A stretch of DNA of 36,750 nucleotides from Candidatus Pullilachnospira intestinigallinarum (GTDB lineage: Bacteria > Bacillota > Clostridia > Lachnospirales > Lachnospiraceae). The position numbers and the translations under genes were made by a program. This document shows positions 15,492 to 24,423 of this stretch, one piece after another (the first letter of the stretch is position 1; each line of letters opens with the position of its first letter). Location: positions 1 to 36,750 of the forward strand of contig DVIN01000049.1 of the NCBI GenBank assembly GCA_018711275.1, read 5' to 3'. The notes beneath the pieces were generated by a model, which ran no database searches, was not told the DNA's origin, and worked only from the letters and a program-made list of their open reading frames with translations.

Positions 15492-16955
15492 ATGAAGAAA
15501 TGGTTATGCGGAATAGCGGGAATTCTGCTGACGGTTCTGCTGCTGACGCAGGGAGGGTCTTACTGTACGTCGGCGCAGCCGGCAGTGACGGCTTATGGCC
15601 TGGATGTCTCCCAGTGGCAGGGAGACGTCGACTGGGAACAGGTAGCCGGAGATGGGATTTCTTTCGTTATGTTTGGTCTTGGAAGATATCAGCAGCCGGA
15701 TCCCCTTTTCCGTGAAAATATTACCGGGGCTACCGCTTGGGGAATCCGGGCGGGAGCTTACCTGCGTTCTCAGGCGTCCACCGTTGAGATGGCCAGGGCG
15801 GAAGCGCGTTATGTGGTGGATCAGATACAGGGCTACCCGATTTCCATGCCTGTGGCCTACGATATTGAAGACGAGCCGCAGCAGAATCTCCCTGATAATG
15901 CCAGCCGAACCGATCTGGTGCTGGCTTTTTGTCAGGAGATCCGGGAAGCCGGTTATTATCCTATGGTATATGCCAACGAATATTGGCTGGGATCTCTTCT
16001 GGATATGGACAGAATCCGTGAGGCCGGCATCGACGTCTGGCAGGCGCGGTACGGTTCCTCTTATGACGAATCTTACGGGGCTTCCATGTGGCAGTACAGC
16101 AGTACCGGAAGTGTCAGCGGGATTTCGGAAAATGTGGATCTGGACTATCTGCTGAAGGATTACACCGGTCTGATCGCGGTGCGGACGGAAGCGGAAGCCT
16201 CCTGGCTGGAGAAAAATAAAAACAGTACAGACACCGCCGGGGAAGCAGACGACACGCATAAGGCGGAGAGTACGCCGGCGCCCGGGCCGGTATCCGGAAG
16301 CTGGCAGCAGAATCAGACCGGATGGTGGTACCGCAATGCGGACGGCAGTTATCCTGCCGGCTGCTGGCAGCAGATCGACGGCAGCTGGTACTATTTCAAT
16401 GGCAGCGGGTATATGCTGACGGGCTGGCAATATATAGGGAATACCTGGTATTACCTGAACGGAAGCGGAGCGATGCAGACCGGCTGGCAGCAGATTGGAG
16501 GAACCTGGTATTATCTGAACGGAAGCGGAGCGATGCAGACCGGCTGGCAGCAGATTGGAGGAACCTGGTATTACCTGAACGGAAGCGGAGCGATGCAGAC
16601 GGGCTGGCAGTACATAGGAAATACCTGGTATTACCTGAATGGAAGCGGAGCGATGCAGACGGGCTGGCAGTACATAGGAAATGTCTGGTATTACCTGAAC
16701 GGAAGCGGAGCGATGCAGACGGGCTGGCAGTACATAGGAAATACCTGGTATTACCTGAACGGTAGTGGAGCGATGCAGACGGGCTGGCAGCAGATTGGAG
16801 GGACCTGGTATTATCTTGACGGAAGCGGCCATATGGCGACCGGATGGATAAAACTTGACAATACGTGGTATTACCTATATAGTAATGGAGCGATGGCTTC
16901 CGGATGCTATGTGGGCAGCTGGTATGTGAATGAAAGCGGCGCCTGGGTGGCATAG
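15492..16955 (+). CDS. Secreted GH25 lysozyme with C-terminal cell-wall-binding repeats
   Basis: A 487-residue exported muramidase. It has a signal peptide (MKKW, hydrophobic to about residue 20, then TSAQPA) and a GH25 domain (about 36-230) with the active-site Asp in YGLDVSQWQG and the catalytic DIEDE, then ASMWQYSSTG near its end. A short linker follows, then about ten choline/glucan-binding-type repeats (consensus GWQ-IG-TWYYLNGSGAMQT). The repeats should anchor the enzyme to wall polymers. The ATG at 15492 is chosen over 15453 because it places the signal peptide at the N-terminus and follows GAGG. It has its own consensus promoter. Confidence 0.9.
   Translation: MKKWLCGIAGILLTVLLLTQGGSYCTSAQPAVTAYGLDVSQWQGDVDWEQVAGDGISFVMFGLGRYQQPDPLFRENITGATAWGIRAGAYLRSQASTVEMARAEARYVVDQIQGYPISMPVAYDIEDEPQQNLPDNASRTDLVLAFCQEIREAGYYPMVYANEYWLGSLLDMDRIREAGIDVWQARYGSSYDESYGASMWQYSSTGSVSGISENVDLDYLLKDYTGLIAVRTEAEASWLEKNKNSTDTAGEADDTHKAESTPAPGPVSGSWQQNQTGWWYRNADGSYPAGCWQQIDGSWYYFNGSGYMLTGWQYIGNTWYYLNGSGAMQTGWQQIGGTWYYLNGSGAMQTGWQQIGGTWYYLNGSGAMQTGWQYIGNTWYYLNGSGAMQTGWQYIGNVWYYLNGSGAMQTGWQYIGNTWYYLNGSGAMQTGWQQIGGTWYYLDGSGHMATGWIKLDNTWYYLYSNGAMASGCYVGSWYVNESGAWVA
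16422..16841 (+). repeat. Seven 60-bp near-identical tandem repeats
   Basis: Units start at 16422, 16482, 16542, 16602, 16662, 16722 and 16782, each coding one 20-residue wall-binding repeat. They differ mainly at the GWQ(Y/Q)IG(N/G) positions. More divergent units flank them on both sides. Confidence 0.92.
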
Positions 16956-16987
16956 AAAAGTATACGGAAGGAATCAGAAACAGGAGA

Positions 16988-18376
16988 ATGAAAATGAGAA
17001 AGACCAGACATATAATCCGCAGGGTGCTGCCTGGCAGCATTGCAGAAGAGCTGGAACTGGAGCCCGGAGATGAACTGGTGTCTGTAAACGGACAGGAGGT
17101 CGAAGATATTTTCGATTATCAGTACCTGACCAATGAGGAATACCTGGAAATATTAATCCGCAGGCCGGATGGCGAAGAGTGGGAGCTGGAAATCGAAAAG
17201 GAGTATGAGGAGGATCTGGGCATAGAATTCGAAAATGGTCTGATGGACGCCTATCGGACCTGCAGCAACCGCTGCATTTTCTGCTTTATCGACCAGATGC
17301 CTCCCGGTATGAGAAAGACCCTGTATTTTAAAGATGACGATTCCAGATTGTCCTTCCTCCAGGGAAATTATGTGACGCTGACCAATATGACAGAGCATGA
17401 TATTGACCGCATTATCCGCTACCATCTGGCGCCCATTAATATTTCCTTCCATACTACGGATCCGGCTTTGCGGTGCAGGATGCTGAACAATCGTTTCGCA
17501 GGCGATATTTTCCCTAAGGTTCAGAAGCTTTTTGAGGCCGGCATTGAGATGAACGGACAGATTGTTCTGTGCAGGGGGATCAATGACGGGGAACATCTGG
17601 AGCAGACCATCCGGGATCTGGCCGGCTATCTGCCTCATCTGAAAAGCGTTTCCGTGGTTCCGGTGGGGCTTACCCGTTTCAGAGACGGCCTGTATCCGCT
17701 GGAACCCTTTGAGGAGGAAGATGCGTGTCAGGTGCTGGATCTGGTGGAGCGGTGGCAGAAAACGCTTTATGAAAAATGGGGAACCCATTTTATCCACTGC
17801 AGCGACGAGTGGTATCTTCTGGCAAAACGTTCCCTGCCCCGGGCCGATCAGTACGATGGCTACCCGCAGCTGGAAAATGGAGTGGGTATGCTCCGTCTGC
17901 TGGAGGAAGAGGTGAAGGCGGCGCTTTCCGGGATGGATTATTCTGAGAGAAAAAGTAGTCTTTCCGTGGCTACCGGCCTTCTGGCGGCCCCTTTTATCCG
18001 GGAAAATGCAAGAGCGATTCAGGAGAAGTATCCGAATATCCGCGTGACGGTCTACGGGATCGTCAATGAATTTTTCGGGGAGCGAATCACAGTATCCGGT
18101 CTGCTGACAGGCCGGGATCTTTGCCGGCAGCTGACCGGAAAGGAGCTGGGAGAACGCCTGCTGATTCCCTGCAATATGCTGAGGGACGGGGAAAATGTCT
18201 TTCTGGACGATATGACAGTGGAAGAACTGGAGAGCGCGCTCCAGGTGCCGGTATCCGTGGTGGATCCCGAAGGAGCGGCACTGGTGGCCGCCGTAACGCA
18301 GGAAAAAACAGAAATAACCCATAGAAGGAGACAAATATATGAGCAAGCCGATAGTAGCGATCGTTGGACGCCCTAA
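16988..18376 (+). CDS. DUF512 protein with PDZ and radical SAM-like domains
   Basis: A 462-residue protein with an N-terminal PDZ-like domain ([21 protein letters not shown], about 15-70) and a Cys cluster [10 protein letters not shown] (CxxxCxxC) typical of radical SAM iron-sulfur binding. A C-terminal DUF512 domain contains [11 protein letters not shown] and [12 protein letters not shown]. The family is conserved in Clostridia, usually next to der as here; its reaction is unknown. An in-frame ATG two codons in (16994) is possible. Its 3' end overlaps der by 38 bases. Confidence 0.88.
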   Translation: MKMRKTRHIIRRVLPGSIAEELELEPGDELVSVNGQEVEDIFDYQYLTNEEYLEILIRRPDGEEWELEIEKEYEEDLGIEFENGLMDAYRTCSNRCIFCFIDQMPPGMRKTLYFKDDDSRLSFLQGNYVTLTNMTEHDIDRIIRYHLAPINISFHTTDPALRCRMLNNRFAGDIFPKVQKLFEAGIEMNGQIVLCRGINDGEHLEQTIRDLAGYLPHLKSVSVVPVGLTRFRDGLYPLEPFEEEDACQVLDLVERWQKTLYEKWGTHFIHCSDEWYLLAKRSLPRADQYDGYPQLENGVGMLRLLEEEVKAALSGMDYSERKSSLSVATGLLAAPFIRENARAIQEKYPNIRVTVYGIVNEFFGERITVSGLLTGRDLCRQLTGKELGERLLIPCNMLRDGENVFLDDMTVEELESALQVPVSVVDPEGAALVAAVTQEKTEITHRRRQIYEQADSSDRWTP

Positions 18377-19664
18377 TGTGGGAAAGTCCACGCTTTTTAA
18401 CGCCCTGGCGGGGGAGAATATTTCCATCGTCAAAGATACGCCCGGAGTGACCAGGGACCGGATTTACGCGGATGCCAGCTGGCTGAATTACAATTTTACC
18501 CTGATCGATACGGGAGGAATCGAACCGGACAGCAAAGATGTGATTCTTTCCCAGATGCGGGATCAGGCGCAGATTGCCATTGATACCGCGGATGTGATTA
18601 TTTTCCTGACCGACGTGCGTCAGGGCCTGGTGGACGCGGATTCCAAGGTGGCGGATATGCTTCGCAGAAGCGGGAAGCCGGTGGTTCTTGTGGTAAATAA
18701 GGTGGACAGCTTTGAAAAGCTCATGCCGGATGTCTATGAATTCTACAATCTGGGAATCGGAGATCCCATTCCGGTATCTGCATCCGCCAAGCTGGGAATC
18801 GGGGATATGCTGGACGAAGTGGTGAAGTATTTCCGGGTGGACGAACTGGATGATGAGGAGAACGAGATTCCCAGAATTGCCATTGTAGGAAAGCCCAACG
18901 TGGGAAAATCTTCTATTGTCAACCGGCTTCTGGGACAGAACCGGGTGATCGTTTCCGATGTGGCGGGAACCACCAGGGACGCCATTGACACCAATGTCAT
19001 GTGGAACGGAAAAGAATATACCTTCATTGATACGGCCGGACTGCGCCGTAAAAATAAAATCAAGGAAGAACTGGAGCGCTACAGCATCATCCGTACCGTC
19101 AGTGCGGTGGAACGGGCCGACGTGGTGATTGTGGTGATCGACGCGGTAGAGGGAATTACCGAACAGGATGCCAAGATTGCCGGAATCGCCCACGAAAGAG
19201 GCAAGGGTATCATCATCGCGGTCAACAAGTGGGATGCGGTGGAAAAAAACGACAAAACCATTTACAAATATACCGGAAAGGTAAGGGAGATTCTGTCCTA
19301 TATGCCTTATGCGGAGATTCTGTTTATCTCGGCCCTGACAGGACAGAGACTTCCCAGACTTTTTGAGACGATTGATATGGTTCTGGAAAATCAGACGCTC
19401 CGGGTGCAGACCGGTGTGCTCAATGAGATCATGACTGAAGCGGTGGCCATGCAGCAGCCGCCCTCCGACAAGGGAAAACGGCTGAAGCTGTTCTATATCA
19501 CCCAGGTGGCGGTAAAACCGCCAACCTTTGTGATTTTCGTCAATGACCGGGAGCTGATGCATTTCTCTTATACCAGATATCTGGAAAATCAGATCAGAAA
19601 TGCTTTCGGGTTCCGGGGAACCTCGCTGAAGTTCATTATTCGTGAACGGGGTCAGGATAAATAG
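18339..19664 (+). CDS. der: Ribosome-assembly GTPase Der (EngA)
   Basis: A 441-residue GTPase with two tandem G domains. The first P-loop is GRPNVGKST near the N-terminus, with DTGG and NKVD; the second is GKPNVGKSS about 180 residues in, with DTAG and NKWD. A KH-like C-terminal domain follows. Der is essential for 50S assembly. AAGGAG lies 9 bases before the ATG, inside the end of the DUF512 gene. Confidence 0.97.
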   Translation: MSKPIVAIVGRPNVGKSTLFNALAGENISIVKDTPGVTRDRIYADASWLNYNFTLIDTGGIEPDSKDVILSQMRDQAQIAIDTADVIIFLTDVRQGLVDADSKVADMLRRSGKPVVLVVNKVDSFEKLMPDVYEFYNLGIGDPIPVSASAKLGIGDMLDEVVKYFRVDELDDEENEIPRIAIVGKPNVGKSSIVNRLLGQNRVIVSDVAGTTRDAIDTNVMWNGKEYTFIDTAGLRRKNKIKEELERYSIIRTVSAVERADVVIVVIDAVEGITEQDAKIAGIAHERGKGIIIAVNKWDAVEKNDKTIYKYTGKVREILSYMPYAEILFISALTGQRLPRLFETIDMVLENQTLRVQTGVLNEIMTEAVAMQQPPSDKGKRLKLFYITQVAVKPPTFVIFVNDRELMHFSYTRYLENQIRNAFGFRGTSLKFIIRERGQDK

Positions 19665-19693
19665 GGAGCAGGGAAGATAAGGAGTGGTAGAAC

Positions 19694-20338
19694 ATGATGG
19701 AACGTTTGATTTGTCTGCTGGTCGGGTATGTCTGCGGCCTCTTTCAGACATCTTATATTTATGGAAAAGCGCATGGCATTGATATTCGCAATTACGGAAG
19801 CGGAAATGCGGGAACCACCAACGCGCTGCGGACACTGGGGGCCAAAGCCGGCGCCATTACCTTTCTGGGCGACTGCTTCAAGTGCGTACTTGCGGTGCTG
19901 ATTGTACGGGTGATTTTCGGAAACAGTCATCAGGATATCATCCGTCTGCTGGGGCTGTATGCGGCGGCCGGGACGATTCTCGGCCACAATTTTCCCTTTT
20001 ATCTGAAGTTTCGGGGAGGAAAGGGTATCGCGGCTACGGCCGGCCTGCTGGTTTCCTTTGACTGGAGAATCACTTTGGCGGCCCTGATCGTTTTCCTGAT
20101 TGTATTTTTTACGACCCATTATGTGTCGCTGGGATCTCTGCTGGTATATGTGGTGTTTTTGGCCGGTCTTTTCTTTCTGGGGCAGACAGGTGCCTTTGCG
20201 ATGACGGCGCCGGCGCTGCATGAGATGTATGTGGTGGCATGTCTGCTGGCAGTGCTGGCTTTTTACAAGCACAGGGCAAATATCGGCCGTCTGATCCACG
20301 GCAGGGAAAATAAAACATATCTGAAAAAGAAGAAATGA
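19694..20338 (+). CDS. plsY: Glycerol-3-phosphate acyltransferase PlsY
   Basis: A 214-residue membrane enzyme that transfers acyl from acyl-phosphate to glycerol 3-phosphate, the first step of phospholipid synthesis. Signature segments are GSGNAGTTNALRTLG (about 35-49), GHNFPFYLKFRGGKG (about 97-111) and YVSLGSLL, with hydrophobic helices between. It starts with two Met codons; AAGGAG is 9 bases upstream. It lies 12 bases ahead of gpsA, which makes its substrate. Confidence 0.95.
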   Translation: MMERLICLLVGYVCGLFQTSYIYGKAHGIDIRNYGSGNAGTTNALRTLGAKAGAITFLGDCFKCVLAVLIVRVIFGNSHQDIIRLLGLYAAAGTILGHNFPFYLKFRGGKGIAATAGLLVSFDWRITLAALIVFLIVFFTTHYVSLGSLLVYVVFLAGLFFLGQTGAFAMTAPALHEMYVVACLLAVLAFYKHRANIGRLIHGRENKTYLKKKK

Positions 20339-20350
20339 CGGAGGTATCTG

Positions 20351-21382
20351 ATGAAAAAAATAGGAGTGATCGGAGCGGGAAGCTGGGGAACGGCCCTTTC
20401 CTGCCTGCTGCATCAAAATGGCCATCAGGTGACCATGTGGTCCATTGTGGAAGAAGAAGTGAAAATGCTTCGGGAGAAGCGGGAACATGAGACGAAGCTG
20501 CCGGGGGTTCGCATTCCGGAGGATATCGAGATAACCGGTGATCTGGCTTTGGCCATGGCGGAGAAGGATGTACTGGTACTGGCGGTGCCTTCTCCTTTCA
20601 CCCGCAGCACCTCTCAGAAAATGGCGCCCCTGACTCAAAAGGGGCAGATCATCGTCAATGTGGCAAAGGGCGTGGAAGAGCATACGCTGATGACGTTGAG
20701 TCAGATCATCGAGCAGGAGATTCCCCAGGCTCGGGTGGCGGTCCTTTCCGGCCCCAGCCATGCGGAGGAAGTGGGAAGAGGTCTGCCTACCACCTGTGTG
20801 GTGGGCGCTGGCAACAGGGATCTGGCCTGTTATCTGCAGGATATCTTCATGAGCCCGGTATTTCGTGTGTATACCAGCCCGGATGTTCTGGGAATCGAGC
20901 TGGGAGCCGCTCTGAAAAATGTGATTGCCCTGGCTGCGGGAGTGGCCGACGGTCTGGGATATGGAGACAACACCAAGGCGGCGCTGATCACCAGAGGAAT
21001 CGCGGAGATCTCCAGACTGGGAATCGCCATGGGAGCCCGGGCAGAGACTTTCTACGGTCTTTCCGGAATCGGTGATCTGATCGTAACCTGTGCCAGCGTA
21101 CACAGCCGCAACCGGAAGGCCGGTTATCTGATGGGAAAAGGGTATTCCATGCAGGAAGCCATGGACGAGGTGAAAATGGTGGTGGAAGGCGTGTACTCTG
21201 CCAAGGCGGCACTGGCGCTTTCCCGGAAATACCAGGTGGAAATGCCGATTATTGTGGAAGTTAATCAGGTTCTTTTCGAGAATAAATCGCCTGCAGACGC
21301 GGTGAATGAGCTGATGCAGAGGGTGGGAAAAGACGAGCTGGAGAGAGATCCCTGGAAGTCGCAGACCGGAAAAGACCAATAG
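20351..21382 (+). CDS. gpsA: Glycerol-3-phosphate dehydrogenase (NAD(P)+)
   Basis: A 343-residue soluble dehydrogenase that reduces dihydroxyacetone phosphate to sn-glycerol 3-phosphate. It has the N-terminal NAD(P) motif GAGSWGTAL (8-16), then LSGPSHAEEV, the catalytic-region LKNVIALAAG and GLSGIGDLIVTC. GGAGG precedes the ATG. It feeds PlsY encoded directly upstream and ends before a strong shared terminator. Confidence 0.97.
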   Translation: MKKIGVIGAGSWGTALSCLLHQNGHQVTMWSIVEEEVKMLREKREHETKLPGVRIPEDIEITGDLALAMAEKDVLVLAVPSPFTRSTSQKMAPLTQKGQIIVNVAKGVEEHTLMTLSQIIEQEIPQARVAVLSGPSHAEEVGRGLPTTCVVGAGNRDLACYLQDIFMSPVFRVYTSPDVLGIELGAALKNVIALAAGVADGLGYGDNTKAALITRGIAEISRLGIAMGARAETFYGLSGIGDLIVTCASVHSRNRKAGYLMGKGYSMQEAMDEVKMVVEGVYSAKAALALSRKYQVEMPIIVEVNQVLFENKSPADAVNELMQRVGKDELERDPWKSQTGKDQ

Positions 21383-21424
21383 CAGTTCTTATGGCGTGCG
21401 TGTTTTGCCGCTGTGAAAAATGAT

Positions 21425-21476
21425 AAAATACAGCAGACAGAAAGCCGAAGGAAAGACTTTCTGTCTGCTGTATTTT
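21425..21476. terminator. Bidirectional terminator between gpsA and the aldo/keto reductase
   Basis: A perfect 20-bp stem (21425-21444 with 21457-21476) with a 12-base loop, A-rich at the left edge and T-rich at the right, so it works on both strands. It lies between convergent genes. Confidence 0.92.
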
Positions 21477-21507
21477 TATGGCTAAATTATGTACCGGCCA
21501 AAGCCAA

Positions 21508-22329
21508 TCAGCGCATATCCTCGGGGATGCTGGCGCTGCGGAACTTTTCGTCCAGTGCGTCAATGGCCTGACATTCCAGATCCGTCAGTTCGAAATCAAA
21601 GACCTCCGCATTGGAGCGGATATGATCCGGCTGCGAGGATTTCGGAATGACGGAAATATTTTTCTGGATCATCCAGCGAAGTCCCACCTGGGCCGGCGTC
21701 TTTCCGTATTTCTGGCCAATCTGTATCAGAACATCCCGGTTAAAGTAAGCGCCGCGGGCCAGAGGCGCGTAGGCCTGAACGGCAATGCCATGTGCCTCGC
21801 AGTAGGCGCGAAGCTCCGACTGATTCCAGAGCGGATGATACTCAATCTGGTTCACCGCGGGAACGATCCCGGAATTTTCAAACAGCGCTTCCAGCTGAGG
21901 AATATCGAAATTGCTGACGCCGATGGCCCTGGCCCTGCCGTCGGCATAGATTTTTTCCAGATCCTTCCAGGTATCCAGATAGCATCCGGGAACCGGCCAG
22001 TGGATCAGATAGAGATCCACATAATCCATCTGAAGCCGTTCCAGGCTGCGGGAAAACGCGCTTTCCACGCTGCCCAGCCGCTGTGCGGTATTCCATACTT
22101 TTGTGGTAATAAAAAGCTTTTCTCTGGGAATGGAGGCGGCTTTCACAGCCCTCCCCACGCCATCCTCGTTCTTATAGACGGATGCGGTATCGATCAGGCG
22201 GTATCCGGCCTCCAGCGCATAAAAGATAGCCGATTCCACCTCCCCGGGTCCCACGGACTTATAAACACCCAGACCCAGAAGCGGCATCTTATCATTGGTA
22301 TTCAGAGTCAGTGCGGGTATTTCCTGCAT
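21508..22329 (-). CDS. Aldo/keto reductase
   Basis: A 273-residue NADPH-dependent reductase. The catalytic tetrad is visible: Asp in LIDTASVY, Tyr in the same segment, Lys in FITTKVW and His in LIHWPVP. C-terminal SVIPKSSQPDHI gives the cofactor-phosphate site. It resembles the YvgN/2,5-diketogluconate reductase group; the substrate is unknown. The ATG at 22329 follows AGGAGG, whereas the longer frame to 22434 has no binding site and crosses the likely promoter. Confidence 0.92.
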   Translation of the reverse strand: MQEIPALTLNTNDKMPLLGLGVYKSVGPGEVESAIFYALEAGYRLIDTASVYKNEDGVGRAVKAASIPREKLFITTKVWNTAQRLGSVESAFSRSLERLQMDYVDLYLIHWPVPGCYLDTWKDLEKIYADGRARAIGVSNFDIPQLEALFENSGIVPAVNQIEYHPLWNQSELRAYCEAHGIAVQAYAPLARGAYFNRDVLIQIGQKYGKTPAQVGLRWMIQKNISVIPKSSQPDHIRSNAEVFDFELTDLECQAIDALDEKFRSASIPEDMR

Positions 22330-22378
22330 AATGAAAACCTCCTTGTGTACAGTAACGCCCTGTATAAAAACATTTCCC

Positions 22379-22387
22379 AGTATAGCA
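22379..22387 (-). promoter_or_regulatory. Extended -10 promoter of the aldo/keto reductase
   Basis: On the minus strand this reads TGCTATACT, an extended -10 element about 50 bases before the reductase ATG. No good -35 box is spaced normally. The rest of the 346-base divergent gap holds the promoter at 22573 and otherwise only AT-rich sequence. Confidence 0.5.
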
Positions 22388-22572
22388 TAAAAATATGAAG
22401 TAAAAAGAGAAAAAATATTACGTTTGTATAACAAAACGAAGGCCCGTCAAAAAAATAACAGGTATGCGGGAAGCGGAAAAAACGACAAATAATCCATAGT
22501 CATTTTATACAGATTTTCCCTGTGTATGGAAAAAAATACAGGATAGATCTACGGTAAATTCCAGGAACTCTA

Positions 22573-22601
22573 TTGAATCTAAAAGTAAAATAGAGTATAA
22601 T
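22573..22601 (+). promoter_or_regulatory. Promoter of the nickel / Wood-Ljungdahl operon
   Basis: TTGAAT (22573-22578) and TATAAT (22596-22601) are separated by 17 bases. No intrinsic terminator with a T-run was found from here to 32779, so it may drive nine genes to acsE. The leader to the first ATG is about 70 bases. Confidence 0.75.
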
Positions 22602-22675
22602 AAATCATAATTGACAAAAGATTATCATATCCGCCTTACGGACTGATAGTTTTTCCGTCAGAAAGGAGTATTGAC

Positions 22676-23059
22676 ATGCATTTGATAAAAGATGAAAATG
22701 GGAATGTAATGCCTCACAGCCACGAGCAGAGTCAGGCGCACACCCATGATCACGGGCATGACCACAGTCATGACCATGGCCACGATCACAGTCATGCATG
22801 CGGCCACAGCCATGACTGTGCTTCCGGCTGTGAGAACCCGGGAGAATGCAAAAATGAAACTGTGGCGCTTCTGACCTATATGCTGGATCACAACCAGCAC
22901 CATGCGGCGGAACTGGACCAGATGGCAGAAAACCTGCAGAAGCTGGGGATGGATACCGCCGCGAAACAGATCAAAGAAGCAGTTTCGGATTTCCAGAAAG
23001 GAAATCTGCGGCTGAGCCTGGCGCTCACAACCGTTAAAGAGCAGTTAAAGGAGGCGTAA
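22676..23059 (+). CDS. His-rich metal-binding protein (CooJ-like role proposed)
   Basis: A 127-residue protein. Its first 46 residues hold 15 His, mostly as alternating (H-x) runs such as HTHDHGHDHSHDHGHDHSH, and four Cys follow at 42, 48, 52 and 58. Residues 61-127 form a helical domain with HNQHHAAEL (His 72, 75, 76). Such stretches bind Ni, Zn or Co. It is the first gene after the operon promoter and ends 3 bases before a CooT gene. That recalls CooJ, the His-rich nickel protein of Rhodospirillum rubrum CO dehydrogenase maturation, although CooJ has its His run at the other end and homology is not claimed. AAAGGAG precedes the ATG. Confidence 0.8.
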   Translation: MHLIKDENGNVMPHSHEQSQAHTHDHGHDHSHDHGHDHSHACGHSHDCASGCENPGECKNETVALLTYMLDHNQHHAAELDQMAENLQKLGMDTAAKQIKEAVSDFQKGNLRLSLALTTVKEQLKEA

Positions 23060-23062
23060 AAC

Positions 23063-23245
23063 ATGTGTCTTGCTACCGTTTATAAGGAAAGTGATGATAC
23101 TGTCATCTGCCGGAATGTCAGCAAAATTCTGGTGGAAGGCGACAATTTGATCATCCGTGACATCATGGGCGATGAGACGACGGTGGAAGGAAAGATTCTG
23201 ATGGTGGATCTGGCCAACAGCATTGTCAAGCTTCAGTGTGACTGA
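23063..23245 (+). CDS. cooT: CooT-family nickel-binding protein
   Basis: A 60-residue protein starting MCLATV, with Cys2 directly after the start Met as in R. rubrum CooT, where that Cys is needed for nickel binding. The rest is a small beta-rich fold: VEGDNLIIRDIMGDETTVEGKILMVDL. It is likely a nickel chaperone for the CO dehydrogenase encoded downstream. AAAGGAGG lies in the end of the preceding gene, 7 bases before the ATG, so the two are translationally linked. It is too short for many gene callers. Confidence 0.85.
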   Translation: MCLATVYKESDDTVICRNVSKILVEGDNLIIRDIMGDETTVEGKILMVDLANSIVKLQCD

Positions 23246-23253
23246 TTTCCGGA

Positions 23254-23275
23254 TTCAGGGCCTGCCGACCCTGAA
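23254..23275 (+). other. Hairpin between cooT and metF
   Basis: TTCAGGG (23254-23260) pairs perfectly with CCCTGAA (23269-23275) across an 8-base loop. No T-run follows, so it is more likely an mRNA processing or stability element than a terminator. Confidence 0.5.
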
Positions 23276-23304
23276 ACATACTAACAATGCGGAGGTAGAA
23301 TCCT

Positions 23305-24222
23305 ATGAAACTATCTGAGAAGATGAGGGAAAAACAGCTCCTTTCCTTCGAACTGTTTCCGCCGAAAACGGATAAGGGAATGGAAAACCTGCCCGGAACC
23401 ATTGAAAAACTCTGCGCGTTCCGGCCGGAATACATTTCCTGCACATACGGAGCGGGCGGAACGAATGTGGGAAAGAACCTGGATGTCTGCAGGATGATCC
23501 GGGATGCCGGCACCATACCGGTGACGCATTTTACCTGCATCGGCAATACCCGCGAGGGAATCAGGGAGCAGCTTCAGAATTATCTGAACTGCGGCGTGGA
23601 CCATATGCTGGCGCTCCGCGGAGATCTTCCCTTTGGATGGACCGGGACGGGCGGCGATTTCAAATACGCCACAGACCTGGTAGCGTTTGTCCGCAGGGAA
23701 TTCGGCGATAAGTTTGAAATCGCTGTGGCCGGTTCTCCGGAAGGACATATTGCCTGCCGCAGCCTGGATTCCGACATCGCAGTCCTGAAACAGAAGCAGG
23801 ATAACGGAGCGGACTACATTATGACGCAGCTGTGCTGGGATATGGAGCAGTTTAAAAGATGGCTGGACAAGATCCGCAAAGCGGGCGTGACCATGCCCGT
23901 GGATGTGGGTATCATGCCGATTCTGGATCAGGCGGCGACCATCAACATGGCTCTGTCCCGCAATGCCTGCGTAATGCCCCGCGAACTGTGCGAGATTATT
24001 TCAAGATACTGGATTTTCCCGAATCCCTTTGAAAAGGAACCTTTCGATGCGGCAGCCGAGCAGAAAAAAGCGGACTTCAAGAAAGCAGGCATCGAATACA
24101 CCATCAAACAGATCGACGAGTACCGCGCGCTGGGAATTAACGGCATTCACCTGTACGCGCTGAACAAGTGGAAAGACGTGACGGATATTATCAATGCGTC
24201 CGGCATCCGCACCCTTGTATGA
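23305..24222 (+). CDS. metF: Methylenetetrahydrofolate reductase
   Basis: A 305-residue flavoprotein of the MetF family, reducing 5,10-methylene-THF to 5-methyl-THF, the last step of the methyl branch before AcsE. Family segments visible are LSFELFPPK near the start, SCTYGAGGT, THFTCIG, the folate-site LALRGDLP, AVAGSPEGH and, late, GIMPI. GGAGG precedes the ATG by 9 bases. It lies between the nickel genes and cooS in the same orientation. No metV partner gene, often adjacent in other acetogens, is in the window. Confidence 0.95.
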   Translation: MKLSEKMREKQLLSFELFPPKTDKGMENLPGTIEKLCAFRPEYISCTYGAGGTNVGKNLDVCRMIRDAGTIPVTHFTCIGNTREGIREQLQNYLNCGVDHMLALRGDLPFGWTGTGGDFKYATDLVAFVRREFGDKFEIAVAGSPEGHIACRSLDSDIAVLKQKQDNGADYIMTQLCWDMEQFKRWLDKIRKAGVTMPVDVGIMPILDQAATINMALSRNACVMPRELCEIISRYWIFPNPFEKEPFDAAAEQKKADFKKAGIEYTIKQIDEYRALGINGIHLYALNKWKDVTDIINASGIRTLV

Positions 24223-24270
24223 TAACGGTCTGTATCTGACAGAGCACAGTCCTGAACACAGGCTATGATT

Positions 24271-24397
24271 TTCCGGTTCTTCCCGGAAACGGAAATCACA
24301 GAAAAACGAATGAGATTCCCCACAAAAGGAATCCTTTCGATCCGCACGAAAGGTGCGGGATACCTTGCCGGGCATTGCCCGGCAGCCCGAAAGGGTT
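24271..24397 (+). promoter_or_regulatory. Structured leader of cooS
   Basis: The 201-base gap before cooS is dense in hairpins. TTCCGG/CCGGAA lies at 24271-24288. A 6-bp stem at 24342-24347/24353-24358 has loop GAAAG, which can also pair with CCTTTC at 24333. A perfect 8-bp stem lies at 24366-24373/24377-24384, and a GAAA-capped stem at 24384-24397. The cooS ribosome site GAGGAGG follows at 24411. The two alternative pairings of the GAAAGG segment suggest a switch or pseudoknot. No known riboswitch consensus was recognised. Confidence 0.5.
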
Positions 24398-24423
24398 ACG
24401 TCACAGACTAGAGGAGGTTTATA

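Noticed and set aside
16422..16841. Regular 60-bp repeats as a possible CRISPR array
   Set aside because: There are no unique spacers, and every unit is in frame and encodes a wall-binding repeat.
19652..21379. 575-codon open frame on the minus strand
   Set aside because: It is antisense to plsY and gpsA, both full-length with clear signatures.
22740..22815. Repeated CACAGTCATG-like DNA as a repeat element
   Set aside because: It is explained by codons for alternating His-Asp/Gly/Ser in the metal-binding protein.
24223..24423. Cobalamin riboswitch before cooS
   Set aside because: The conserved B12-box (GCCACTG-type) and core elements are absent despite the strong hairpins.
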